A stretch of DNA of 64,000 nucleotides, taken from an uncultured Arenicella sp. Lineage in GTDB: Bacteria; Pseudomonadota; Gammaproteobacteria; Arenicellales; Arenicellaceae. Within the stretch, counting starts at the first letter, position 1. Each line of letters begins with the position of its first letter. Shown piece after piece: positions 48,501-57,243 of the stretch. Location: assembly GCA_937974565.1 (NCBI GenBank), contig CALJWL010000047.1:1-64000 (forward strand), written 5' to 3'. A program made the translations under genes and the position numbers. The notes beneath the pieces are model-generated. The model was given only the letters and a program-made list of their open reading frames with translations. It did no database searches and had not been told where the DNA came from.

Positions 48501-49031
48501 AACCCAATCGCGGCACAACAAGCCGACATCCATACCGAACTACGTAATGGCCACGCATTAACGATATACAGTGGGCACGGTTCACCAACAAGTTGGTCGT
48601 TCAGGCGCTTATTAGACGTTAATGCGCTAACGCAATTGGATGATACACATCAAGCTGGCATGGTGATTCCTCTGGCATGTTACACCACTTATTATGAAAC
48701 AATCAGCAACGAGTCATTAGCCAATAAATTGTTGTTTAAAGAACAAGGTGGCGCAGTATTGATTGCTGGGGCGGCAACACTGGGCAACTATGCTAGCAAT
48801 GGTAAGATATTGAATCAATTGATGCGTTATCAAGCACGAGAACAAGTCACCTTGGGACACGCACTAAAATTGGCAAAGCGTAGCGTGGGCAGTACAAACA
48901 TAGAACAATCGAACCTGTGGACCATTCTTGGTGATCCAACGCTCAGATTTAATCGCGATTATCAAAATCAAGTACACCAAGAAGACACATCGGATGCTGA
49001 AAGTAACCCTAAGCTTCGTATGCTAAATTAA
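45567..49031 (+). CDS. Secreted gingipain-family (C25) cysteine protease
   Basis: Extracellular cysteine protease, 1154 aa. The signal peptide (about residues 1-36) is long and ends THTYA. The N-terminal half holds beta domains and an Fn3-like section, and the C25 domain occupies about 760-1130. The catalytic pair is H1004 in YSGHGSPTSW and C1038 in IPLACYTTYYE. The order (GHG, then PLACY 34 residues later) is typical of gingipain-type peptidases. No type IX sorting domain is visible at the C-terminus. GAGGGG precedes the ATG. Confidence 0.9.
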   Translation: MLAINKFKTAISIARKSLFSTVYGCFLFAATHTYATEIDWGNIGQPSATVLNSGTTVAATNNNCVPGVTFCDTSATVTFEVDNDGQGGEINCGFLGGAECGAYFDTEFGGINDDHLRFAIDATGIDLDDSLNICVEFDRLVEGLNFDVLDIDEGPFDDVIEVFFTDTPSATPILQRNDLTNAFAFGDISTGTDPNHVAIHDPSFAAPDNEVLGWGSIQPGGGNAGAGDDGGNVTLDFGSTRVWGFCIRYRTGQTSPADPAFQFLGLSGLTWTASLPVNLDYFSSSQVGNAVSVKWSTSAESFNIGFNLWGEVNGEWIALNRRMIPSQKVDSHSLLNYRRRIKLNRSNRAITQIGISSIDTLGNEEFYGPFNIGQSYGEQSVPEPIDWAQVVAKKDAILRDKGLVKRNGRWIHQSRLQRITNPEQHRLDVSFNKTGIVRLTHQDLFNAGLDLRGKKSHEIAVSHQGRAVPRSVRMNNRNRTFGERSFIDFYVDRLVGDLTLYNANNVYQVSTNPNLVANMRTVRANGKRPITPLLRKKIHFEQDRYYMNASTTGSPWLDQRIGLGGNPTLNLNLPQLNDRVQGTDLELRLQLMGGFDFPDIEEDHHLTVSINGHQLLNERWGGIDARVFSFQIPHEFLIAEGENTVTLTALNNEANIALLLFDNYQVSYQAKAQADAKQQTFTIEPNDGSVFEISLENRSRIWAYAQDDSGNIVRLATRRHAQKTALGTREYTLRLPKLNDKNTHYWLVKSDGFIKPVSMLLVPTTFAEVNQANLYIIADEAFISPELTGYVEFKRALGVTTELVSYQSIVEQFGYGFNDPLVIKEFLSEQQAGLNNSSVLLVGGHTFDYLDRTEQGSVSFIPTAYRPSSIIQYSPTDSPLVDLDQDGLVDVAIGRWPVRTPEQLSVIINKSMAWANGEGLANDSSVLLIAENDDANSGASFSQQLEGLVSRYDVDAPTYSNYWSQATRLYANNYAGTANPIAAQQADIHTELRNGHALTIYSGHGSPTSWSFRRLLDVNALTQLDDTHQAGMVIPLACYTTYYETISNESLANKLLFKEQGGAVLIAGAATLGNYASNGKILNQLMRYQAREQVTLGHALKLAKRSVGSTNIEQSNLWTILGDPTLRFNRDYQNQVHQEDTSDAESNPKLRMLN

Positions 49032-49506
49032 AACAATGCCCACAAGTGGTAAATGAAATGAGCGACAAAAATTTTCCATGGCACTGCGGCTTGTGGCACT
49101 GAGGCTTACTTAAGGTCAACAAAAATCTCTGAAAAATCCAATCACGTTGTCAGGGGTCACCAAAGTTTACTCGGTGTTCCGCCCAAAAATTCGAGCATTG
49201 AGGAGAATACGCCGTGATAAATGGTCATAGCGTCTACTTATCTACTTGTTGTCTTAGGTTTGGCCAGTTAAGGTACACAGAGATCGCCTGTACCGAGTAG
49301 GCCGTTTTACTAATCTATCAGCGACAAGCCTAACGCTCTCCCCTAAAATAACGCTATGCTCTTATTAATAAACCGCGACCTTCAACGTGTCTAATAAGAA
49401 TTAATAAAAGAGGCTCGATAAAAACAAATATTTTTTGACCGTCATCACTTAATAATATTAAGGCAGTAGCCTATAAATTATCGTAAGCCATTTCGAAAAA
49501 AAATCC
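49032..49506. other. Intergenic region upstream of the phosphate symporter
   Basis: A 475-base stretch with no gene. The last 100 bases are AT-rich and should hold the nptA promoter. I found no convincing terminator or pho box. Confidence 0.4.
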
Positions 49507-50658
49507 ATGTCTAATGTAAACTCTCAAACGATAACTGAGCAACAATCATCGCAGCAATACCTTCGGTGGTTAATGGTTGCGTCTCTTATTTATCTGTTAA
49601 TTTGCGCCGTTGGCATGATCGGTGGCGGCTTCAAAATGTCGACAGGCGATCATGCTAAAGAACTGTTCGCCTTTGCCAGCAACCCATTTGCTGGGTTGGT
49701 AATCGGTACGGTAGCAACCGCGTTGATTCAATCATCTTCAACCGTAACCTCCATTATAGTGGGGCTGGTTGCAGGCGGTTTACCCGTATCCATTGCCGTA
49801 CCCATGGTGATGGGAGCAAATATTGGCACATCGATAACGAACACAATTGTTTCTCTCGGCCATGTACGTGCAAAAGAGGAGTTCAAACGGGCTTTTTCAG
49901 CCGCGACGGTACACGATTTTTTCAATCTGTTGTCGGTCGTTATTTTTCTACCTTTGGAAATAGCCTTTGGAATTTTAGAGAAAATGGGTTCTTCGTTAGC
50001 CGGGCTTTTCTATCAATCAGGTGATGCATCGATTAAGGGCTTAAATTTTGTAAAGGCCGCCACTAAGCCAGTTGTCGGAACCGTTAAGGACATCGCCCAA
50101 TCCATGGGCGACCAAGTTGGTGGTATTTTACTGATCATTGTTGGCATTATGCTCATTTTCTTGGCCATCACGATGGTAGGAAAACTATTGAAAAAATTAA
50201 TGGTCGGTAAAGCCAAAGACATTATGCATACCGCTATTGGAAGAGGTCCAATCTCGGGTATCGCGTCAGGCACTTTAGTAACCGTATTAGTTCAATCATC
50301 GTCTACCACAACGTCTTTAATGGTACCTCTTGCTGGCTCTGGTTCCTTCAAACTTAGGGATATATACCCGTTCACACTGGGTGCAAATATTGGAACTTGT
50401 GTTACCGCCGTGCTTGCTGCGACAGCGGTAACAGGTAACGCCGAAGCGGCCTTACAAATCGCGTTTATTCACTTAACCTATAACATCCTAGGTGTTCTGA
50501 TTATCTACGGAATACCATTTTTGCGTGACCTTCCAGTCAAAGCAGCAGAGAAATTAGGAGAAACGGCATCGGAAAATAAAGCCGCTGGGCTAGCGTATAT
50601 ATTAGGTGTTTTCTTTGTTGTTCCTGGCATTTGCTTGGGCATAAGCAGTGTTCTTTAA
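49507..50658 (+). CDS. nptA: Na+/phosphate symporter
   Basis: Inner-membrane Na+-coupled phosphate importer or exporter of the PNaS family (383 aa). Two inverted halves each carry the QSSS motif that forms the substrate site (ALIQSSSTVTSIIVGLV and VLVQSSSTTTSLMVPLAG), and GANIG occurs in each half. About eight membrane helices. It lacks the PhoU-like domain of longer members. It is followed 18 bases later by a small coiled-coil gene, perhaps a regulatory partner. Confidence 0.92.
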   Translation: MSNVNSQTITEQQSSQQYLRWLMVASLIYLLICAVGMIGGGFKMSTGDHAKELFAFASNPFAGLVIGTVATALIQSSSTVTSIIVGLVAGGLPVSIAVPMVMGANIGTSITNTIVSLGHVRAKEEFKRAFSAATVHDFFNLLSVVIFLPLEIAFGILEKMGSSLAGLFYQSGDASIKGLNFVKAATKPVVGTVKDIAQSMGDQVGGILLIIVGIMLIFLAITMVGKLLKKLMVGKAKDIMHTAIGRGPISGIASGTLVTVLVQSSSTTTSLMVPLAGSGSFKLRDIYPFTLGANIGTCVTAVLAATAVTGNAEAALQIAFIHLTYNILGVLIIYGIPFLRDLPVKAAEKLGETASENKAAGLAYILGVFFVVPGICLGISSVL

Positions 50659-50676
50659 AAGAAAAGGTATATTATT

Positions 50677-50898
50677 ATGAGTAATTTTCAAGGGTTAACC
50701 ACCGAGCGGCTTAATAAGCTCATCAATGAAACACAGCAAACGCTTGACGAATTGCGGCATGAAGTCGGAAGACGAGAGCAAGTACAGAAACAAAATGAAA
50801 TATTAGACTTAGATAGCCACATGAAAAGTGCCGAACTCAGTCTCACCACCATCCGTAATTTTATTAATTATCTTGTGGAAGGCTCGCGTAAAAATTAG
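50677..50898 (+). CDS. Small coiled-coil protein downstream of the phosphate symporter
   Basis: A 73-aa soluble protein, almost entirely helical, with heptad-like spacing at residues 10-60. AAAAGG precedes the ATG by about 10 bases, and the gene lies 18 bases after nptA. I know no family. Cotranscription with a phosphate symporter could mean it is a regulatory subunit, but that is inference. Confidence 0.65.
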   Translation: MSNFQGLTTERLNKLINETQQTLDELRHEVGRREQVQKQNEILDLDSHMKSAELSLTTIRNFINYLVEGSRKN

Positions 50899-51235
50899 TG
50901 CCTATTCAACTTTCTGTAATGCCGTTCTTTAGCATATCCGCCATAAAAATGGCGACCCTAGCCTCAAGGTGCTAACGAACAAAACTTTATTACCCAATCC
51001 ACATATGATGAATAAGTGGGTTAAACACGTTGGGACGCGTCTCCTTGCACCTGCAATAGGCCGAAAAAACGACGTACACCGTAAGCGTTTTAACTAAAAC
51101 AAGCTTGTCATCGTAAAAGCAGCTCCACTCACCAATTGCTGAGTGATTAAAAAGTCAAAGGCCACGCTAGTTAGCGTGGCCTTTGACAAATCCAGCGTCG
51201 AGCCCTACGACACCAGAGTAGTAGCGGCGTTCTAA
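50899..51235. other. Intergenic region between convergent genes
   Basis: A 337-base stretch with no gene. It holds the strong leftward terminator of the TonB receptor at 51154-51187. Confidence 0.5.
51154..51187 (-). terminator. Strong terminator of the TonB receptor gene
   Basis: A perfect 15-bp stem (51154-51168 with 51173-51187) around a four-base loop is followed on the minus strand by TTTTT. It begins 48 bases after the receptor's stop codon. Confidence 0.9.
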
Positions 51236-54130
51236 TTAGAAGTTATAACTGGCGCCCAAGAACACTTGGCGACCAAACAACGCATTACTGCTTAATTGCT
51301 CAGGTGCATTAAAATAATTGGTGAACGCCTCGTCGGTCAGATTATCCACTTGGAATAATAACGTAACCCCTTGGTAACGTGACCCATCTGGAAAACGGTA
51401 TGAGCTTTGAAAATCAAATACCGATTCAGTGTCTGTGATAGGCAACTGCTCACCAATGCCGCGCTGGCGTGAAATAAACTCATCTCGAAAACGATACCCC
51501 AACCGAGTTTCAAAGCCGCCTAATTTATAGAAGACGGTGGCATTAAACACATTTTCCGACAGGCCTGGCAATGGAATTGACGTGCCACTGCGACCACTTT
51601 CGTTATCAGGCAGCTCAATAGAACTATCGGTGTATGAGTAATTAGCCGTGATGCCTAGACCACTAAACGGCTCTGGCAACCAGCTAAAGGTCTGCGTAAA
51701 AGCAAGCTCAATACCCGATACCCGGCCGCCTTCACCGTTGGCAGGCGCATTAAACATGCCAATCGGGTCCAACGTGATACCAGGATTGAGATTAACGTTA
51801 TTTGGGTTCACAAACCCTTGGTCAATAAAATTTACTTCTTGATTCTGATTAAAAATGAAAGTCTCGAGATCTTTATAAAAAACCGCCGCCGAGTAAATCC
51901 CGCCACTGCCGGTGTAGTATTCCACCGACAAGTCGAATTGATTTGCTTCAAATGGTCGCAAATTAGTATTACCGCCGTTGCCACTGACTACGCCTGTGGT
52001 GCCATTCACGTTAATTGAGTTACCGGCACGTAAATCGTTCAAATCAGCACGCGCAATCACCTTGGCCGCCGCCAAGCGTATCAAGGTTTGATCGCTTACT
52101 GAAAAGGCCACATTAAACGATGGTAAAAATTCGTCGTAACTACTGCTTAAACTGATCGGCAGTACTTCACCGTTTAAAATGGTGTTCGAACTTGAGCCTT
52201 GATCGGTATCAATGTAGCGCACGCCGACATTACCTCTGGCTGGCACGCCAAGAAATTCACCGTCGAAATTTAACTGCGCAAACGCGGCCACCGTGTCTTC
52301 TTCTACTTCGTAGGTTTCGGTTAGCAAAAAGTTAATATCGCCGCCAGCCACCGCGGCCGCACGATTCACTTGCTGCGTGGGGGTCAAGTTCGGAAACAAC
52401 GCGCTCACGGCTTCAAAATCAATATCTAAAAAGCTAGGAAACCCAGCAAATTCGTCATTAAATTGTTCAACGTTGTACAAGTTTGGGTCAAGAAATACCG
52501 GCGAAAACCCTGGGATGGAATTAACAAATGGATTGGGGTTTTGGACGCCTGCATCGTCATTATTACGTGCAAATTGATAGAACCCAGCTTCGTTGCCGAC
52601 CGCAAAACCTTCTCTTAACTGCGAGGTGCTGCGCTCCGAATAGCGCGCACCAAACTCAATTGACGTAATGCCCGTGTCGCCAAACTGGTATTCGGCACCA
52701 CTGGAAAACGCCGTTAATTCGTCCTCATTCGTGGTTGGAAACGACTGAAACGCGCCGACCGCAACTTGATTTGGGTTTGACCCGAAGTTATTGCCCAAAG
52801 TGAAGGTGCTGGGAATATCTAAGCCATCCAGGCCAATGTTAAACACCACATCGTCTTCTAATTGAAAACCGTTGTTCACTTGATGGATAATGACGCGTGT
52901 GTCGGGTGCAAACGATTCAGAAGCGGAATACGACACATCCCCTTTAACCGTCCATGGGCCTGAATTCCATTCGCCACTGAAACCGAGTGTGTAAAGCTCA
53001 TTATCGAAGTCGCGGGTTTGTGTATCACTGCTTGGCGTAATACCAAAGCCACCGCAACATGCCCCTGTGCTGAATGGCGCGCTGGGGTCAGTAATCGGAG
53101 ACGCCGCATCACGGGTGAAGGTGCCGCCGATAATCACGTCATTTGACACCACCGCATTGGTGATTGTGGTGCCACCGTCAATCGACTGAGGGCCCAACAA
53201 CGTGATGCCTCGTGCAAATCCGGTCGATTCAAAATTAGAGTAAAATGAGTCAAACGCTAACTCTAGATTTTCATTCGGGCGAAACTGAACGCTGGCAATA
53301 AACGAATCACGTTGGTCTTCACCGCCCAGCTCTTCAGCCCCATAACGAAACGGAATCACTTCATTGATGCCGTTGCCATTCAAATCTTGGGACGTTTCAG
53401 TAAAAATGTCCGTCCCAAAGCGAAAACTGGAATTCGGCTGCACTAATCGCGCATACCCCACAGTTAAGCCCACCGTCTCGTCAGCCAGAATGCCTTGATA
53501 AGTAAAGCTGGAACGATAACCGTATTCATCAGAGTCCACCGAGTCGCCCGCTCGATCGTTATAACTGCCGCGAATGTTGACTGAATAGTTGTGTGGCTTT
53601 TCCAAACCGGCGTCCAGAGGTCGACCGATTTTCAACTCAACGGTACCAGCTAGGCCGCCCTCAATTAAATTGGATTGACTGGACTTATACACATCGGCGC
53701 CTGAAATCAATTCCGATGGGTACTGAGAAAAGTCTATTGCGCGACTCCCTGTGGTGGCTGCTTGCTCACGGCCATTAAGTGTCGAGATCACCAAGTCTTC
53801 GTCTAAGCCTCGAATATTAATTCGGCCTGCCTGACCGGCGGTACGTTGGGTTGAAATACCCGGCAAGCGAGACAACGAATCCGCCACTGAAATATCCGGC
53901 AGTTTGCCAATATCTTCTGACGAAATGGATTCAATAACCGTGTCGGAGTTACGTTTATTATCAATCGCGTTGCGAAGGCTTCGAGCATAACCAACCACAA
54001 CCACTTCTTCTAATTCTAGCACCTCATCTTGCTGCTGCGCGTGTGCATGAGTAAAGCAGGCGCCGGCACAGGCCGCGGCAACCAGCGTCTTCTTAAATAC
54101 GTGTTGAATGTTTGTTTTGATCAGCGCCAT
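51236..54130 (-). CDS. TonB-dependent outer-membrane receptor, probable maltodextrin receptor
   Basis: Takes up a bound ligand across the outer membrane using TonB energy. The 964-aa protein has a signal peptide (about residues 1-32, HAHAQ), a TonB-box-like EEVVVVG, a plug domain (about 50-170; SVADSLSRLPGIS and NIRGLDEDLVISTLNGRE) and a beta barrel ending in the terminal Phe of LGASYNF. The plug and barrel resemble the Xanthomonas/Caulobacter class that includes MalA. It shares with the GH13 amylase an operator pair of the same sequence, orientation and spacing, which points to maltodextrin; other glycans remain possible. Confidence 0.92.
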   Translation of the reverse strand: MALIKTNIQHVFKKTLVAAACAGACFTHAHAQQQDEVLELEEVVVVGYARSLRNAIDNKRNSDTVIESISSEDIGKLPDISVADSLSRLPGISTQRTAGQAGRINIRGLDEDLVISTLNGREQAATTGSRAIDFSQYPSELISGADVYKSSQSNLIEGGLAGTVELKIGRPLDAGLEKPHNYSVNIRGSYNDRAGDSVDSDEYGYRSSFTYQGILADETVGLTVGYARLVQPNSSFRFGTDIFTETSQDLNGNGINEVIPFRYGAEELGGEDQRDSFIASVQFRPNENLELAFDSFYSNFESTGFARGITLLGPQSIDGGTTITNAVVSNDVIIGGTFTRDAASPITDPSAPFSTGACCGGFGITPSSDTQTRDFDNELYTLGFSGEWNSGPWTVKGDVSYSASESFAPDTRVIIHQVNNGFQLEDDVVFNIGLDGLDIPSTFTLGNNFGSNPNQVAVGAFQSFPTTNEDELTAFSSGAEYQFGDTGITSIEFGARYSERSTSQLREGFAVGNEAGFYQFARNNDDAGVQNPNPFVNSIPGFSPVFLDPNLYNVEQFNDEFAGFPSFLDIDFEAVSALFPNLTPTQQVNRAAAVAGGDINFLLTETYEVEEDTVAAFAQLNFDGEFLGVPARGNVGVRYIDTDQGSSSNTILNGEVLPISLSSSYDEFLPSFNVAFSVSDQTLIRLAAAKVIARADLNDLRAGNSINVNGTTGVVSGNGGNTNLRPFEANQFDLSVEYYTGSGGIYSAAVFYKDLETFIFNQNQEVNFIDQGFVNPNNVNLNPGITLDPIGMFNAPANGEGGRVSGIELAFTQTFSWLPEPFSGLGITANYSYTDSSIELPDNESGRSGTSIPLPGLSENVFNATVFYKLGGFETRLGYRFRDEFISRQRGIGEQLPITDTESVFDFQSSYRFPDGSRYQGVTLLFQVDNLTDEAFTNYFNAPEQLSSNALFGRQVFLGASYNF

Positions 54131-54259
54131 GGCTGTTTCTCCTCTTCTTGCGTGTCATTGTTATGTACTTTGGGGAGAGACTTATTCCGTGGCTTTAATC
54201 GAATCGAGTCTCCACACAGTTAATCAGTGTAATGACAACTCTTGGTGACAACAATTGAT

Positions 54260-54276
54260 GGCATACGTATTCAAAC
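54260..54276 (-). promoter_or_regulatory. Proximal operator-like site of the TonB receptor
   Basis: TTTGAATACGTATGCC on the minus strand is centred on TACGTA at 54264-54269, about 136 bases before the start codon. It is 32 bp from the distal site. The left half matches the amylase palindrome. Confidence 0.6.
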
Positions 54277-54291
54277 ATCAAGAAACAGTCA

Positions 54292-54305
54292 TACATACGT
54301 ATTCA
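54292..54305 (-). promoter_or_regulatory. Distal operator-like site of the TonB receptor
   Basis: TGAATACGTATGTA on the minus strand is identical, with the same orientation toward the gene, to the distal amylase site at 310-323. The two sites here are 32 bp apart, compared with 33 bp at the amylase. Confidence 0.65.
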
Positions 54306-54487
54306 TGACTCTATAAAAAACACATGACTATCGGTGCCATTGCTATCAACAACGTCCTTTGTTGTGCCCCGCCCTGCTTTTTGTCTACATTAGTTGGTGT
54401 TGTCTAGGACTCATCGCAAACTTGCGACCCTGTTCATCAGACAGAATGCGGCAATCGCTCGGCTTCTTTCACCCAACATGGCAATAA

Positions 54488-55882
54488 CTAAATCAATCGA
54501 CAACGAAAAGATTTACCCTTAATTTTACCGGCACTTATTTTTTTAACCGCCTGCTTAGCCACCGTGTGTTCCACCGCAATATAAGCCCACCGATTCATTA
54601 TTTGTATTTTGCCCAGTTTCGAAGCGTCAATCTGAATGCTTTCATCATCGTTTTTTGTCAGCGCGCCCACTAAATCACCTGGGCGTAACTTTTGCTTCTT
54701 ACCCCCTTCAATTCGCAGCGTTGACATAACGGCTCTAGGCGGCGTTTGACTTAGAACCTGTTTTGGCGGCAATTCATGATTCGTGGTTTTTCGACCCGTC
54801 AATGCCGCCAATTTCTCCATTCGATATTGCTCACCCTTATGAAACAAAGAAAGCGCTGTGCCCTTTTCACCGGCGCGGCCTGTGCGGCCAATTCTGTGCG
54901 TGTAAACTTCTATTTCTTTAGGCAAATGAAAATTGATCACGGTTTCTAAGGTGCTGATATCCAAGCCTCGCGCCGCAACATCCGTCGCCACTAACACATT
55001 CAGGCTGCCATTGGAAAAGCGGATTAATGTTTGATCACGGTCTTTTTGTTCCATGTCTCCGTGCAATGCCGACGCACTAAAACCCATGCTCTTTAAACCA
55101 CCAGAAACCGCTTGCGCATCGGCACGAGTATTGCAAAAAACGACGGTTTGAGTCGTGGCACGCTCAAGCAATAAACGAGCCAATGCGTCTATCCTCATGT
55201 GGTCATTTTCGACTTCGTAAAAACGCTCATCAATGCGAACCTGATCTTGCCCATCAAGTACACTCACGTGTTCAGCATCGTCGCTGACCCTCTTAGCTAA
55301 CTCAGCAATCTCATCAGGGAATGTGGCACTGAACAGCAACGTTTGTCGCTTTTTAGGTATCAACTGCAATATCGTATCCAGCGTTTTTTGAAACCCCATA
55401 TCCAGCATTCTATCGGCTTCGTCCAACACCAACGAGTTAATGCTGACCAAATCCAAGTTGTCTTTTACCAATAAATCTTCAATGCGGCCTGGGGTTCCCA
55501 CCACAATATGAACGCCTTTAGCCAAGGAGTCTGTCTGTGTCTTGATCGATGTGCCACCGTAGACCGTAACCACTTTTACGTTAGCAATCGCTCGTGCCAA
55601 ACGCCTTATCTCTGTTGCCACTTGCTCACTTAACTCACGAGTCGGGCACAATATCAGGGCCTGAGGCTTAAACGTGCTGACATCAATGGCATTGAGTAAG
55701 CCAATACCGAACGCGGCGGTTTTTCCTGAGCCGGTGTGGCCTTGAGCGATAACATCTTGACCGGCCAGTATCAGTGGCAAGCTTTGCTGCTGAATTGACG
55801 TCATGGCGTCAAAACCAAGTGCATCAATCGTGGTGACTAACTCTTCTCTTAGGTTTAAAGAAGAAAATAAATGAGAACTCAT
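54488..55882 (-). CDS. dbpA: ATP-dependent RNA helicase DbpA
   Basis: DEAD-box helicase for 50S ribosome assembly. From the ATG at 55882 (AGGTG seven bases upstream) the protein is 464 aa. The Q-motif region, Walker A GHTGSGKT, DEAD in LVLDEADRM, SAT in FSATFPDE, and HRIGRTGRAG are visible. The C-terminal domain (about 385-464; EGGKKQKLRPGDLVGAL, IQIMNRWAYIAVEH) is the DbpA RNA-binding domain that recognises hairpin 92 of 23S rRNA. Confidence 0.97.
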   Translation of the reverse strand: MSSHLFSSLNLREELVTTIDALGFDAMTSIQQQSLPLILAGQDVIAQGHTGSGKTAAFGIGLLNAIDVSTFKPQALILCPTRELSEQVATEIRRLARAIANVKVVTVYGGTSIKTQTDSLAKGVHIVVGTPGRIEDLLVKDNLDLVSINSLVLDEADRMLDMGFQKTLDTILQLIPKKRQTLLFSATFPDEIAELAKRVSDDAEHVSVLDGQDQVRIDERFYEVENDHMRIDALARLLLERATTQTVVFCNTRADAQAVSGGLKSMGFSASALHGDMEQKDRDQTLIRFSNGSLNVLVATDVAARGLDISTLETVINFHLPKEIEVYTHRIGRTGRAGEKGTALSLFHKGEQYRMEKLAALTGRKTTNHELPPKQVLSQTPPRAVMSTLRIEGGKKQKLRPGDLVGALTKNDDESIQIDASKLGKIQIMNRWAYIAVEHTVAKQAVKKISAGKIKGKSFRCRLI

Positions 55883-56193
55883 GGTTTGCACCTACTGTGC
55901 TATGCCTTAAAACCGCGATTCTACACGCCCTAGTGCAATAGCACACGGAAACAAATGCATTAAATCCGTTACCCTTGCCACACTCATAACACTCGTGTTC
56001 GAAAAGTGAACTCTCTGCAATCAATCGATCCGACGATTGCTTTTCTTATGGCCAACTCGATGTGCAATTGTGCTGCACCGAACGACGATTTTTTTGCCGC
56101 GCTCGGTGGTTTGACGGTGGCGTTAAAACATTGAACAACGTCTGAATTTACGGCGATACTCAAACAAACTAAACCTTACGCTTGGTTAAAATT
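55883..56193. other. Intergenic region upstream of dbpA
   Basis: A stretch of about 310 bases between the SDR pseudogene and dbpA. No gene or strong signal was seen. Confidence 0.4.
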
Positions 56194-57003
56194 CTAGAGT
56201 TTGAAGATACGCTTGAAATCAACCTTGCCATTCTCATCAAGCAAACTGCGGCGGTAACGTCGCATGCCTTCTAACCAACCGTCTCTGTCGTTGGCTCTGG
56301 TTTCTAAGTAATGCTGAACTTCGAAATGAGGCAAAATCAAAAAGTCCTCGCTTTCTATGCCTTTTATTATAGCGGCGGCGCATTGCTCCGCTGTAATCAC
56401 ACCAGGCAAATCTAATGCTCGCTCTTCATCGGTCAACCCTAAAATATTCGTTTTAACGTATTGCGGACAAACCACTGAAACTTTAATGCCATCATCAGCA
56501 TGACTGATTGCCAACGAGTCGGCAAGCGAAACTGCCGCGTGTTTAGTCGCACTGTAGGCGGCATCAGATATCTGTATTAATACGCCGGCAGCAGATGCAA
56601 CGTTAACCAAATAGCCACTTTTACGCTCTATCATTTTTGGCAACAAGGCTCGACAGGCATAGACGTGCGCCATTACGTGCAAATCCCAATTTTTTTGCCA
56701 AACTTGATTGTCCGCTGAAGCCGCGTGAGTTGGTTCGCCTTCGGCAAAACCCGCATTAGAGAAAAAGAGGTCCACAACACCTTGCTTTTCAGCCTGCTTA
56801 ATCAATTATTGAATTGACTCTTCATGGGTCACATCGCACTGAACAGCCACGGCGCTCAACTCATCGGCTAAGGGCATCAGCGTATTTAAGTCCAGATCAG
56901 ACAATACTAAACGCGCGCCTTTAGCGGCAAATTCTCTTGCCACGGCGGCGCCAATACCACCAGCTGCCCCGGTAATCACAATTAATTTATCCGCAATATT
57001 CAT
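56194..57003 (-). pseudogene. Short-chain dehydrogenase gene split by one in-frame stop codon
   Basis: Two halves of one classical SDR are in the same frame. The upper part (ATG 57003) carries TGAAGGIG and ends in THEESIQ; then TAA at 56806-56808; then LIKQAEKQG, the SNAG segment, catalytic Ser (NVASAAG), Tyr and Lys (YSATK) and a normal C-terminus. A TTG directly after the stop would not give a working enzyme because it lacks the cofactor loop. If the stop were read through, the product would be about 269 aa, the normal size. This is a recent nonsense mutation, a sequencing error, or rarely readthrough. Confidence 0.85.
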
Positions 57004-57243
57004 TGTCTTTCAGTATTCTTTAGCACGCTTGGACCTTTTTAAAGTCGTTGTTTTTTTAGGTCGTTATTGTGATGTAATCATAAATCAGTGCATTACGTTT
57101 TTTGTCGCTTAAATGGCTTCGGTATACGCCACTTGTGTGGTAGTGATGATGAAGCAAATCATTTAAAAATTCCTTTTTAAAATACCGCCCAGGGCCACGC
57201 TGGACGGCATTATTAAGCCGTGTGTTAGGCTAATGGATAACGC

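Larger units (their letters stand above)
54131..54487. other. Intergenic region upstream of the TonB receptor
   Basis: A 357-base stretch with no gene. It holds the two operator-like sites at 54263-54305 and must hold the leftward promoter. The dbpA gene runs toward it, with its stop at 54488. Confidence 0.5.

Noticed and set aside
56194-56805. Lower SDR half as a separate gene starting at TTG 56805
   Set aside because: It begins exactly after a stop codon in the same frame as the upper half and lacks the cofactor-binding loop, so it is the remainder of one gene.
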